From the NCBI RefSeq assembly GCF_900142965.1, contig NZ_FRCQ01000010.1:1-64000 (forward strand): DNA of 64,000 bases, in the 5' to 3' direction. The notes beneath the pieces are model-generated. The model did not search any database, was not told where the DNA came from, and saw only the letters and a program-made list of their open reading frames with translations. Of this stretch, positions 9,510 to 17,667 are shown piece after piece. Both the position numbers and the translations under genes were made by a program. The stretch's first letter is position 1, and each line of letters starts with the position of its first letter. This DNA is from Rhizobacter sp. OV335. GTDB lineage: Bacteria; Pseudomonadota; Gammaproteobacteria; Burkholderiales; Burkholderiaceae_C.

Positions 9510-10853
9510 ATGACCGTCCGCCTGTCCTACACCCTGCGCCTTGCCGGCGTGCTGGTGGCCACCGCTGTCGCGCTGCCTGCGGTTGCCCGCTGCATCGATG
9601 ACGAAGGTGTGGAGTCCAGCGTCAGCTACGGCGGCAGGCCCGTGGCGGGCGATGCCGGCGGGCCGCGCGCGTCGCTGCAATCGATGGTCCAGGAGGCCGT
9701 GCGGCGCAGCCAGTCGATCGGCGCGGCCAAGCTGCTGGCCGAGGCGGCCGCGGCCGATGTCGACGAGACCCGCATGTCCAGCCGCCCGCAGGCCGGCTTG
9801 ACCGGCACGCTGGGCCGCGTCGGCACGTCGGCCCCCAACACCGAATCCCTCAGCGGCAACCAGGCTCGCCTGGGCGTCAGCATCAGCGCGCCGCTGTTCG
9901 ACGGCGGCCGCATCACCCAGCTGACCGACTGGCGCAGCCACCTGGCCGAGGCCGCGCGCCAGGGCCAGCTGAGCGCGCAGGAGCAGGTCGCGCTGACGAC
10001 CGTGTCGCTCGCGCTCGACCGCAGCCGCTACCGCATGCAGGCGCAGGTCTACCAGCAGTACTCGCGCAAGATGAGCTGCCTGGTCGAGGCACTCGAAACC
10101 ATCGTGCGCGCCGACAAGGGCCGCACCAGCGAGCTGGTGCAGGCGCAGAAGAACCAGCAGCAGGCCGACCTGCAGCAGGTGCAGACGCTGTCGATGGTGC
10201 GCCAGATCGAGGTCAAGCTGCGCCGCTTCGTCGGCGACGGGTTGCCGCCGACCGAAGGCCTGTCGTCGGTGCTGCTCGACGTGCCCAAGCTCGACGAGCT
10301 GCTGGCCCAGGCCGACCGCGCCGCCGAGATCGCCCAGCTCGACCAGCAGGCCGAGGCGGCCGACAGCTACGCCCGCGCGGTGGTGGCCGGCCAGAAGCCG
10401 CAGGTCAACTGGACGGTGGGCGGCAGCAAGGCCAAGGGCGCCGGCGACGGCACCAACTGGTCGGCCGGCGTCAGCTTCAACATCCCGCTCTACAACGCCA
10501 GCAACGACTACTCCAGTGCCGCCGCGCGCAAGCGTGCCGAGGCCGCCAGACTGCAGCGCGCCGACGCGCTGGAAGGCCGGCGCTTCCGCATGAGCGAGGT
10601 GCACGAGCAGGCCACCTCCGCCTTCGACCGCGCGCAGCGTGTGATCTCGGTGCTGCGCGACAGCGACCGGGTGCGCAACTTCACGCTGCAGCAATGGCAG
10701 CAGCTGGGCCGCCGTTCGCTGTTCGACGTGATGGCCGCCGAGGGCGACCACTACGGCCTGCGCGTCGCCTACGTCAATGCGCTGTACGACGGCGAGCAGG
10801 CGAATGCGCTGCTGCGCTCGCTGGGGCTGGGCATCGGCGCCTGGCTCCAGTGA
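9510..10853 (+). CDS. TolC-family outer-membrane channel protein
   Basis: 447-aa outer-membrane efflux protein expected to complete the type I secretion system with the divergent ABC and HlyD genes. The start at 9510 is chosen because MTVRLSYTLRLAGVLVAT begins a clear signal peptide ending near AVARC, with ggag about 9 nt upstream; an in-frame ATG at 9474 would spoil the signal. The body is rich in Ala/Gln/Arg helices with the two internally similar halves of the family (LGVSISAPLFDGGR near 130 and WSAGVSFNIPLYNAS near 325). It is the first gene of a rightward run that continues into sugar-modification genes after a 40-bp gap. Confidence 0.9.
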   Translation: MTVRLSYTLRLAGVLVATAVALPAVARCIDDEGVESSVSYGGRPVAGDAGGPRASLQSMVQEAVRRSQSIGAAKLLAEAAAADVDETRMSSRPQAGLTGTLGRVGTSAPNTESLSGNQARLGVSISAPLFDGGRITQLTDWRSHLAEAARQGQLSAQEQVALTTVSLALDRSRYRMQAQVYQQYSRKMSCLVEALETIVRADKGRTSELVQAQKNQQQADLQQVQTLSMVRQIEVKLRRFVGDGLPPTEGLSSVLLDVPKLDELLAQADRAAEIAQLDQQAEAADSYARAVVAGQKPQVNWTVGGSKAKGAGDGTNWSAGVSFNIPLYNASNDYSSAAARKRAEAARLQRADALEGRRFRMSEVHEQATSAFDRAQRVISVLRDSDRVRNFTLQQWQQLGRRSLFDVMAAEGDHYGLRVAYVNALYDGEQANALLRSLGLGIGAWLQ

Positions 10854-10893
10854 CCTTCTTCTGATCCGGACCACACGGAAAGACACCGACACC

Positions 10894-11733
10894 ATGGGAA
10901 CCAACGACACCAGCCTGCTGGCCCCGCTCGCACTGCATCCGCAGGCCTTCATCGACCCGGAAGCCCACGTGCATGGCGACTGCGTCGTCAAGAGCGGCGC
11001 CCACATCTGCCGCGGCGTGGTCATCGAGGCCGGCTGCCAGATCGGCGCCAACGTCGTGTTCGTCGAGGCCGAAGGCCACGAGCCGGTCGGCACGACGGTG
11101 CGGCGCCAGGCCTGGATCGGCGCCAACTCGACGGTCTACGGCGGCCTGACGATCGCCGCGAAGGCGGTGGTGCGCCCCGGCTCGGTGGTCACGCGCTCGG
11201 TGCCCCCGGGCGCGATCGTCGAAGGCAACCCGGCCGCGATCGTCGGCTATGTCGACACCGACAAGGGCCCGGCGAGCGCGCTGCACCTGCCGAGCGCCGC
11301 CAACGGCTTCAAGATCGAGACTACGCCGGTGCACGGCGTCACGGTGCACCACTTCCCGGTGATCCACGACCTGCGCGGCGACCTGACGGTCGGCGAGTTC
11401 GACCGCCACGTGCCGTTCAAGCCGCTGCGCTACTTCATGGTGTTCGGCGTGCCCAGCCGCGAGATCCGCGGCGAGCATGCGCACCACCGCTGCCACCAGT
11501 TCCTGATCTGCCTGCGCGGCAGCTGCGCGGTGGTGGCCGACGACGGCAAGCGCCGCGTCGAGGTGGTGCTCGATTCGCCGCAGCGCGGCCTGTACCTGCC
11601 GCCGATGACCTGGGGCGTGCAGTACAAGTACTCGCCGGACGCGATGCTGATGGTGTTCGCCTCCGACTACTACGACGCGGCGGACTACATCCGCGACTAC
11701 GGCGTCTTCACCGATCTGGTTGCTGCGCAATGA
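10894..11733 (+). CDS. Fused hexapeptide acetyltransferase / dTDP-4-keto-6-deoxyhexose 3,4-ketoisomerase (FdtD/WxcM type)
   Basis: 279-aa two-domain protein. Residues about 15-120 form a left-handed beta-helix acyltransferase (repeats such as AHICRGVVIEAGCQIGANV, ending VEGNPAAIVG). Residues about 138-279 form a cupin with the ketoisomerase signature RGEHAH (192-197), His195 and His197 being the expected catalytic residues, followed by QFL and WGVQYKY. In the FdtD/WxcM family the cupin converts a dTDP-4-keto-6-deoxyhexose to the 3-keto sugar, and the acyltransferase N-acetylates the 3-amino sugar made by an FdtB aminotransferase, which is encoded two genes downstream. RmlA/RmlB, needed for the precursor, are not in the window. 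The exact sugar stereochemistry cannot be read from sequence. Confidence 0.88.
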   Translation: MGTNDTSLLAPLALHPQAFIDPEAHVHGDCVVKSGAHICRGVVIEAGCQIGANVVFVEAEGHEPVGTTVRRQAWIGANSTVYGGLTIAAKAVVRPGSVVTRSVPPGAIVEGNPAAIVGYVDTDKGPASALHLPSAANGFKIETTPVHGVTVHHFPVIHDLRGDLTVGEFDRHVPFKPLRYFMVFGVPSREIRGEHAHHRCHQFLICLRGSCAVVADDGKRRVEVVLDSPQRGLYLPPMTWGVQYKYSPDAMLMVFASDYYDAADYIRDYGVFTDLVAAQ

Positions 11734-12302
11734 GCGTGGCTCGGCTGGGCAAGGCGGCGCGGCTGCAGGGCAAGACGCTGGTGTTCCGCGATGCCGCGGT
11801 CGCCGACGCCGAATTCATCCTCGGGCTGCGCACCGACGAGGCGAAGTCCCGCCACCTGTCGCGCACCTCCGGCGCGCTGGCCGACCAGCAGGCCTGGCTG
11901 GCCGCCTATGCCCAGCGCGACGGCGAGGCCTACTTCGTGATCGAGAGCCTGGCCGGCGACAGGCTCGGCACCGTGCGGCTCTACGACGCCCGCATGGTCG
12001 ACGGCCACGCCAGCTTCTGCTGGGGCAGCTGGATCCTGTCTGACGCGGCACCGTCGTCGGCCGCGATCGAGTCGGCGCTGATGGTCTACGCGTATGCCCT
12101 CGATACCCTGGGCTTTACGAATGCGCACTTTCAGGTCAACCTCGCGAATGAGCGCGTCTGCGCCTTCCACGAGCGCTTCGGCGCCCAGCGGGTCTCGCAG
12201 GACGATGTCGAGATCGAGTACACGCTGGCGAACGCGGCGATCCGTGAGGCGATGAAGCGCTATGCCCGTTTCCTGCCCGACCCTCTCAAGGTGAGCATCT
12301 GA
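11730..12302 (+). CDS. GNAT-family N-acetyltransferase (RimJ/RimL-like)
   Basis: 190-aa acetyltransferase of the GNAT fold. The N-terminus ([18 protein letters not shown]) is the typical strand-helix start, [11 protein letters not shown] the central strands, and [26 protein letters not shown] the acetyl-CoA-binding and C-terminal motif. It overlaps the previous stop by ATGA, so it is translationally coupled to the FdtD-like gene. By context it may acetylate an amino sugar or a nucleotide-linked intermediate in the same pathway, as PseH-type enzymes do. The substrate is inferred from neighbours only. Confidence 0.82.
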   Translation: MSVARLGKAARLQGKTLVFRDAAVADAEFILGLRTDEAKSRHLSRTSGALADQQAWLAAYAQRDGEAYFVIESLAGDRLGTVRLYDARMVDGHASFCWGSWILSDAAPSSAAIESALMVYAYALDTLGFTNAHFQVNLANERVCAFHERFGAQRVSQDDVEIEYTLANAAIREAMKRYARFLPDPLKVSI

Positions 12303-12303
12303 C

Positions 12304-13410
12304 ATGGTTCCCTTCCTCGACCTGAAGTCCGTGCAGCTGCAGCAGCGTGCCGAGCTGGTGGCTGCCTTCGAGCGCGTGCTCGATTCGGGCTGGTACATCA
12401 TGGGCGACGAGCTGAAGCGCTTCGAGCAGGAGTACGCGGCCTACTGCGGCGCGGCGCACTGCGTGGGCGTGGCCAACGGGCTCGATGCGCTGAGCCTCGC
12501 GCTGCGCGCGCTGGACGTGGGCGCGGGCGACGAAGTGATCGTGCCGTCCAACACCTACATCGCGACCTGGCTCGCCGTGACGCACGTCGGCGCGACGCCG
12601 GTGCCGGTCGAGCCCGACGAGCGCACGCACAACATCGACCCGGCGCGGCTCGAGGCGGCCATCACGCCGCGCACCAAGGCCATCATGCCGGTGCACCTGT
12701 ACGGCCAGCCGGCCGACATGGGCCCCATTCTGGAGATCGCGCGCCGTCACGGCCTGAAGGTCGTCGAGGACGGTGCGCAAGCGCATGCCGCGCGTTACAA
12801 GGGCGAGCGCCTGGGCGCGCACGGTGATGCGGTGGCCTGGAGCTTCTACCCCGGCAAGAACCTGGGCGCGCTCGGCGACGGCGGTGCCGTCACGACGCAC
12901 GACGAAGGCCTGGCCACCCGGCTGCGCGAGCTGCGCAACTACGGCTCGAAGGTCAAGTACCACAACGAGGTGATCGGCTGGAACTCGCGGCTCGACGAGC
13001 TGCAGGCCGCGCTGCTGCGCGTCAAGCTGCCGAAGCTGGCCGCCGACAACAAGCACCGCGCCGCGATCGCGCAACGCTACCTGCAAGGCCTGGCCGGGCT
13101 CGACCTGGTGCTGCCGGTGGTGCCGGCCTGGGCCGAGCCGGCCTGGCACCTGTTCGTCGTGCGGCACCGCCAGCGCGATGCGCTGGCGAAGCGGCTGGCC
13201 GATGCCGGCATCGGCACGGTGATCCACTACCCGGTCGCGCCGCACCTGCAGCCGGCGTATGCCTCACTCGGCATCGCGCGCGGTGCGCTGCCGATTTCCG
13301 AGGCGATGCACGCGCAGGTGCTGAGCCTGCCGATCGGGCCGACCCAGAGCGTCGAGCAGACCGAGCAGGTGATCCACGCGGTGCGCGACGCCGTGGCGGC
13401 ACTGGGCTGA
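12304..13410 (+). CDS. DegT/DnrJ/EryC1-family sugar aminotransferase (FdtB-like)
   Basis: 368-aa PLP-dependent nucleotide-sugar aminotransferase. Features seen: N-terminal VPFLDLKS, the [10 protein letters not shown] loop, [20 protein letters not shown] with the PLP-facing Asp, and the Schiff-base lysine K185 in [14 protein letters not shown]. Length is normal for the family. Next to a 3,4-ketoisomerase it most likely aminates C3 of a dTDP-3-keto-6-deoxyhexose, giving a Quip3N/Fucp3N-type sugar. It starts 2 bp after the GNAT stop, in the same operon. Assignment to 3-amination rather than 4-amination rests on the neighbouring isomerase. Confidence 0.92.
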   Translation: MVPFLDLKSVQLQQRAELVAAFERVLDSGWYIMGDELKRFEQEYAAYCGAAHCVGVANGLDALSLALRALDVGAGDEVIVPSNTYIATWLAVTHVGATPVPVEPDERTHNIDPARLEAAITPRTKAIMPVHLYGQPADMGPILEIARRHGLKVVEDGAQAHAARYKGERLGAHGDAVAWSFYPGKNLGALGDGGAVTTHDEGLATRLRELRNYGSKVKYHNEVIGWNSRLDELQAALLRVKLPKLAADNKHRAAIAQRYLQGLAGLDLVLPVVPAWAEPAWHLFVVRHRQRDALAKRLADAGIGTVIHYPVAPHLQPAYASLGIARGALPISEAMHAQVLSLPIGPTQSVEQTEQVIHAVRDAVAALG

Positions 13411-13415
13411 ACGCG

Positions 13416-14372
13416 ATGAACATCACGACGCTGATCCCCGCCTACAAGACCCGCTACATCCTCGACCTGCTGAACTCGCTGCGCTACCAGACGCGGCCGT
13501 CGCAGAAGGTCATCATTTCCGACGACAGCCCGCACGGCGAGTTTCGCGAGGTCTTCTTCTCCGAGCCCTACAAGCCGCTGCTGGCGGGCCTGGACATCGA
13601 GTTCCACGAAGGCCCGCGCAACGGCGCGTACGAGAACCTGAAGCAGCTGGTGCGGCTGTGGGACGGCCGCTCCGAGCTGGTGCACGTGATGCTCGACGAC
13701 GACGTGATGTACCCCGAGTTCTACGAGCGCCACCTGGTGGCGCATGCGTCGGCCAACTTCTCGTGCTCGGTGAGCCGCCGCTGGGTGGCCAACGAGCTCG
13801 GCCATCCGATGACCGGGCAGCCGGTGCCGGCGGCGATCGCCCACAACGCCAGCCGCATGATCGCGCTGAGCGACGACGTGATGTTCATGAGCACGGTGGC
13901 CGAGTGCAAGAACTACTTCGGCGAGTTCTCGAACGCGATCTTTCGCGCCGACTGCGCCGACCTGTTGCTGAAGCCGGCGCTCGGCGATGTGTCGTACGCC
14001 GGGCTGTGGGACCTGGGCGCGTTCGTCGCGGCCAGCATCCGCCGCCCGCTGTGCCACATCCAGGACCACCTCGGCTACTTCCGCATCAGCGCGGGGCAAA
14101 ACTCGTCGAACGTCAACAGCCCGTTCATGAAGGGCGCGCACCTGGGCTTCGTCGCGCTGGCGGTCGGCGGGCACCGCATCGGCCGCCTGAGCACCGAACT
14201 GCTGCAGCAGTGCTGCCGCATCATCCAGCCGGCGCTGAACGTGCGCTACGGCAGCCAGCCCGACATGCAGCCGTTCTGCGCGCTGCTGCCCGAGCTGGCG
14301 GCGGGCACGGCCGGCGCCGAAGAGCGCTTCATCGCCGCGTGGAACGACTTCCTCGCGACGCACGGTTTCTGA
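13416..14372 (+). CDS. Glycosyltransferase, family 2-like (GT-A)
   Basis: 318-aa predicted cytoplasmic glycosyltransferase. The N-terminus MNITTLIPAYKTRYIL and KVIISDDSP are the GT-A nucleotide-sugar-binding strands, and LDDDVMYPEF (DDD at 94-96) is the metal-binding DXD region. No membrane segment is evident. It starts 5 bp after the aminotransferase stop, so it probably transfers the amino sugar made by the operon, or another sugar of the same glycan. Donor and acceptor are unknown. The C-terminal half has no motif I recognise. Confidence 0.83.
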   Translation: MNITTLIPAYKTRYILDLLNSLRYQTRPSQKVIISDDSPHGEFREVFFSEPYKPLLAGLDIEFHEGPRNGAYENLKQLVRLWDGRSELVHVMLDDDVMYPEFYERHLVAHASANFSCSVSRRWVANELGHPMTGQPVPAAIAHNASRMIALSDDVMFMSTVAECKNYFGEFSNAIFRADCADLLLKPALGDVSYAGLWDLGAFVAASIRRPLCHIQDHLGYFRISAGQNSSNVNSPFMKGAHLGFVALAVGGHRIGRLSTELLQQCCRIIQPALNVRYGSQPDMQPFCALLPELAAGTAGAEERFIAAWNDFLATHGF

Positions 14373-14406
14373 GGTCGTCCCTGAGGTCGCCCCTGCGCAC
14401 GCCGCG

Positions 14407-15057
14407 ATGATGCTGAAGCTCGATCGCTACAAGACCTGGATCTCGAAGAGCAACCCGTTCGAGCTCGAGACCTGGGTGCGGGCGCTGCTGGTGCACTACT
14501 TCTTCCATGTGTCGGACAAGGCGGCCGTCGAGGTCACCGCGGCGCAGGACGGCGCCGCGCGCGTCGTCAACCTGCTGACGCCGACCGTCTTCAAGGGCGC
14601 GGGCCGCATCCGCCTGGCGCCCACCGTGGTGTTCGGCGTGCCGCGTTCGCCGGGCAGTTATTCGTGCAGCTACATCGAGGCGCGCACGCCGCAATCGCTG
14701 ATCGAGATCGGCGACGGCACGACGATCAACAACCGGGCGGTGATCGTGTCCGAGGGCGCGTCCATCCACATCGGCCAGCGCTGCCTGATCGGCTCGGAGT
14801 TCCAGGTGATGGACTCCAACGCGCACCAGCTGGCGCTCGGCCAGCGGCACCTGCCGGACCAGCAGCCGCGGCCGGTGGTGATCGAGGACGAGGTGTTCAT
14901 CGGCAGCCGCGTGACGCTGCTGAAAGGCTGCCGCATCGGGCGCGGCAGCGTGATCGCGGCCGGCACGGTGGTGCCGCCGAAGTTCGATGCACCGCCGCTG
15001 TCGGTGATCGCCGGGAACCCGGCGGTGATCGTCGGGCAGGTGCAGGCACCCGCTTGA
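14407..15057 (+). CDS. Hexapeptide-repeat acyltransferase (left-handed beta-helix, O-acetyltransferase-like)
   Basis: 216-aa protein whose C-terminal two thirds are hexapeptide repeats: LIEIGDGTTINNRAVIVSEG, IHIGQRCLIGSEF, then VVIEDEVFIGSRVTLLKGC, ending VIAGNPAVIVG as in the maltose/galactoside acetyltransferase group. SNAH near residue 139 is a candidate for the catalytic-His loop. The N-terminal 60 residues are not recognisable. It is the second such enzyme in the operon and probably O- or N-acylates the glycan. A second in-frame ATG directly follows the first. Confidence 0.85.
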   Translation: MMLKLDRYKTWISKSNPFELETWVRALLVHYFFHVSDKAAVEVTAAQDGAARVVNLLTPTVFKGAGRIRLAPTVVFGVPRSPGSYSCSYIEARTPQSLIEIGDGTTINNRAVIVSEGASIHIGQRCLIGSEFQVMDSNAHQLALGQRHLPDQQPRPVVIEDEVFIGSRVTLLKGCRIGRGSVIAAGTVVPPKFDAPPLSVIAGNPAVIVGQVQAPA

Positions 15058-15094
15058 ACCAAGCAGCCTTTCCAACAAACCAGGAGACGAGAAC

Positions 15095-16048
15095 ATGCAC
15101 GACGAACTCATCGCATCGGTGGCCAACGACTGGTGGTACTACAACGTCGAACTGGCGCCGGGGCTGATCACCAAGGGCACGCACATGCCGCGCGTGCCGA
15201 TGATGCCGCGCATGCTGCTGCGCAACGCGAACCTGCAAGGCATGGACTGCCTGGACATCGGCAGCATGGAGGGCCTGATCCCGACGCTGATGACGCGCCA
15301 GGGTGCGAAGCGGGTGCTGGCGACCGACGCGCTGCCGCACTGCGAGAAGAAGATGAACGCGATCAAGACGATCTACGGCGTCAACTTCGACTTCAAGCAG
15401 ATCGGGCTGCTGTACGACCTGAGCGTGAAGCTGAAGGACGAAGGCGGCTTCGACTTCATCAACCTGTCGGGCGTGCTGTACCACGTGTTCTCGCCGATGC
15501 ACGTGCTGGCGGGGATCCGGCCGTTGCTGAAGAAGAACGGGCTGATGATCGTGTCGACCAACGTGATGCGCCGCGAAGGCCACACGCTGGAATACAACCA
15601 CCGCGGCAACCTGCAGCGCGAGACCAACACCTTCTGGTACCACTCGGTGCCGATGCTCGAATCGCTGATCCGCCTCTTCAAGATGGTGCCGATCGACTGC
15701 TACTACTGCCCGCATTCGGATGTGAACCCGGCGAACTTCGCGCCGGGGGTCGACAGCGGCTACATGTCGGTGATGTGCAGGGCGGTGGATGACGGCGACA
15801 TCCAGGACGGCGACGCGTGGGCCGCCGGGGCGCGGATGGCGTCGTGGGAGTTCCTGTCGCTGTGCAACGGCGAGATGATGAACGGGCAACCCCGCTCGAC
15901 CATCTCGTACCGCGGCGACCAGGATTCAGGCGGCAAGGCGACCAAGGGCATCGACCTGTTCCAGACCATTGCCGACGAGCGGCATGTGGTGCGGGCGGTG
16001 GATGATTCGCGCAATGCGCATACCTTGCGGTTGGCGGACATGTACTGA
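15095..16048 (+). CDS. Class I SAM-dependent methyltransferase, DUF1698/CmoB-like fold
   Basis: 317-aa protein with the SAM-binding motif LDIGSMEG (53-60), an acidic second strand end (LATDAL) and FDFINLSGVLYHVFSPMHVL resembling the CmoB/DUF1698 group. It lacks the rest of the CmoB architecture, and its place at the end of a sugar operon suggests methylation of a glycan residue or lipid-linked intermediate. An RBS-like caggaga lies before the start. It is the last rightward gene of the run, converging on the chemoreceptor gene with 22 bp between them. A capping role in glycan synthesis is possible but inferred. Confidence 0.82.
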   Translation: MHDELIASVANDWWYYNVELAPGLITKGTHMPRVPMMPRMLLRNANLQGMDCLDIGSMEGLIPTLMTRQGAKRVLATDALPHCEKKMNAIKTIYGVNFDFKQIGLLYDLSVKLKDEGGFDFINLSGVLYHVFSPMHVLAGIRPLLKKNGLMIVSTNVMRREGHTLEYNHRGNLQRETNTFWYHSVPMLESLIRLFKMVPIDCYYCPHSDVNPANFAPGVDSGYMSVMCRAVDDGDIQDGDAWAAGARMASWEFLSLCNGEMMNGQPRSTISYRGDQDSGGKATKGIDLFQTIADERHVVRAVDDSRNAHTLRLADMY

Positions 16049-16070
16049 GTACGCTGCTGCACGCGGTGCC

Positions 16071-17606
16071 TCAAGCCACCGCCGGCAACCGAAACACCGC
16101 CACTGCGTCCACCAGCCGCTGCGCCTGCAGCTTCAGGCTCTCCGCCGCCGCGGCGCTTTCTTCGACCAGCGCCGCGTTCTGCTGCGTCGCCTGGTCCATC
16201 TGCGTGATCGCGCTGCCCACCTGGGCGACGCCGGTGCTCTGCTCGCCGGTGGCGGTGCTGATCTCGCCCATCAGCACCGTCACGCGGCGGATCGCATCGA
16301 CCACCTCGTTCATCGTCGTCCCTGCCTGATCGACCAGCGCGCTGCCCTGCGCCACGCGGTCGACGCTCGCGCCGATCAGGGCCGAGATCTCCTTGGCCGC
16401 TGCCGCGCTGCGCTGCGCCAGCGCACGCACCTCGCCGGCCACCACCGCGAAGCCGCGCCCCTGCTCGCCGGCGCGAGCCGCCTCCACCGCGGCATTCAGC
16501 GCGAGGATGTTGGTCTGGAACGCGATGCCGTCGATCGTGTCGATGATCGCGGCGATCCGGTTCGAGCTGTCGTGGATGCCCCGCATCGTCTGCACGACGT
16601 TCGCCACCACCTCGCCGCCCTTCATCGCCACCGAACTCGCGCCGTTGGCCAGCTGGTTCGCCTGCACCGCGTTGTCGGCGTTCTGCCGCACCGCGGCCCC
16701 CAGCTCGTCCATCGACGCGGCTGTTTCTTCCAGCGCCGCCGCCTGCTGCTCGGTGCGCAGGCTCAGGTCGTTGTTGCCGTGCGCGATCTCGGCACTGGCG
16801 GTCGCCACGCCCTCGGCATTGGCGCGTACGCCCCGCACCAGGTCGGTCAGCCGGCGTTGCATCTCGGCCAGCGCCAGCAGCAGCAGGCCCGTCTCGTCGC
16901 GGCTGCGCGCCTGCACCGCCACCGTCAGGTCGCCAGATGCCACCGCCTGCGCCACCTGCACCGCCTGGTCGAGCGGCCTGACGATCGTGCGGCTCACGCC
17001 GATGCCGACCACGATGCCCAGCAGCGTCACGCCGAACATCACCGCCAGGCTCAGCCGGATCGCATGCCGCCCATCGGATGCGGCCTGCGCCGCGATCTGC
17101 GCGCTCTCGGCGGCGATGCGCTGCGCCGCCTCGCCGAGCAACTTCACCGGCTCGCGGTCCATGCCCTTCACGCCGTTGTCGCCGGCCGCGGGGTCGAAGC
17201 CCGCCGCGGTGAAGGCGGCGTAGCCCTGCCGGTAGCCTTCGCCCATGCGGGCATGCGCCTGCGCGAACTTCTCCACCAGCGTTCGGCTTTCGCCGTCGGT
17301 CAGCGCCTCCTGCAGGCGTGCGGCGCCCTCGGACACCGACCGGTCTTCCTTCTGGAACGCGCCCCAGTAACGCTCGAGCTGCTGCGGATCCTTGCCGCGC
17401 AGCAGCGTGTTCTTCCACTCCTGGACCTGGGTCTTGAAGCTGTTCTCCAGCGCGGCCGCCGCGCGCTCGTGCGCCACGTAGGTCTGCACGACGGTGTCGT
17501 AGGCGGTGAGGGAGCGGTCGAGCTGGCGGATGCCGAACAGCGCCGCGATCAGCAGCAAGGCAAGCGTGAATCCGAAGGCCAGGGGAAGTTTCAGATTCAG
17601 CTTCAT
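16071..17606 (-). CDS. Methyl-accepting chemotaxis protein
   Basis: 511-aa chemoreceptor. N-terminal membrane segment (LPLAFGFTLALLLIAALFG), a periplasmic four-helix-bundle-type sensor of about 150 residues, a second membrane segment (LSLAVMFGVTLLGIVVGIGV), HAMP, then a cytoplasmic signalling hairpin with the invariant tip FQTNILALNAAVEAARAGE and EVRALAQRSA. No C-terminal CheR-binding pentapeptide is present. The start at 17606 has ggag 7 nt upstream and gives a normal N-terminus; an upstream ATG at 17636 is less likely. Ligand unknown. It is separate from the convergent sugar operon and follows the small octapeptide-repeat gene on the same strand after 61 bp. Confidence 0.95.
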   Translation of the reverse strand: MKLNLKLPLAFGFTLALLLIAALFGIRQLDRSLTAYDTVVQTYVAHERAAAALENSFKTQVQEWKNTLLRGKDPQQLERYWGAFQKEDRSVSEGAARLQEALTDGESRTLVEKFAQAHARMGEGYRQGYAAFTAAGFDPAAGDNGVKGMDREPVKLLGEAAQRIAAESAQIAAQAASDGRHAIRLSLAVMFGVTLLGIVVGIGVSRTIVRPLDQAVQVAQAVASGDLTVAVQARSRDETGLLLLALAEMQRRLTDLVRGVRANAEGVATASAEIAHGNNDLSLRTEQQAAALEETAASMDELGAAVRQNADNAVQANQLANGASSVAMKGGEVVANVVQTMRGIHDSSNRIAAIIDTIDGIAFQTNILALNAAVEAARAGEQGRGFAVVAGEVRALAQRSAAAAKEISALIGASVDRVAQGSALVDQAGTTMNEVVDAIRRVTVLMGEISTATGEQSTGVAQVGSAITQMDQATQQNAALVEESAAAAESLKLQAQRLVDAVAVFRLPAVA

Positions 17607-17667
17607 GGCGCGCTCCGTGCTGCTGGGGCGCGACAAGCATAGACCCGCGGGTTGACCGGCGGGGGAT

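Noticed and set aside
15095-16048. Methyltransferase considered as tRNA carboxymethyluridine synthase CmoB
   Set aside because: Only the general SAM fold and a short stretch are similar, and the gene ends a glycan operon with no cmoA beside it.
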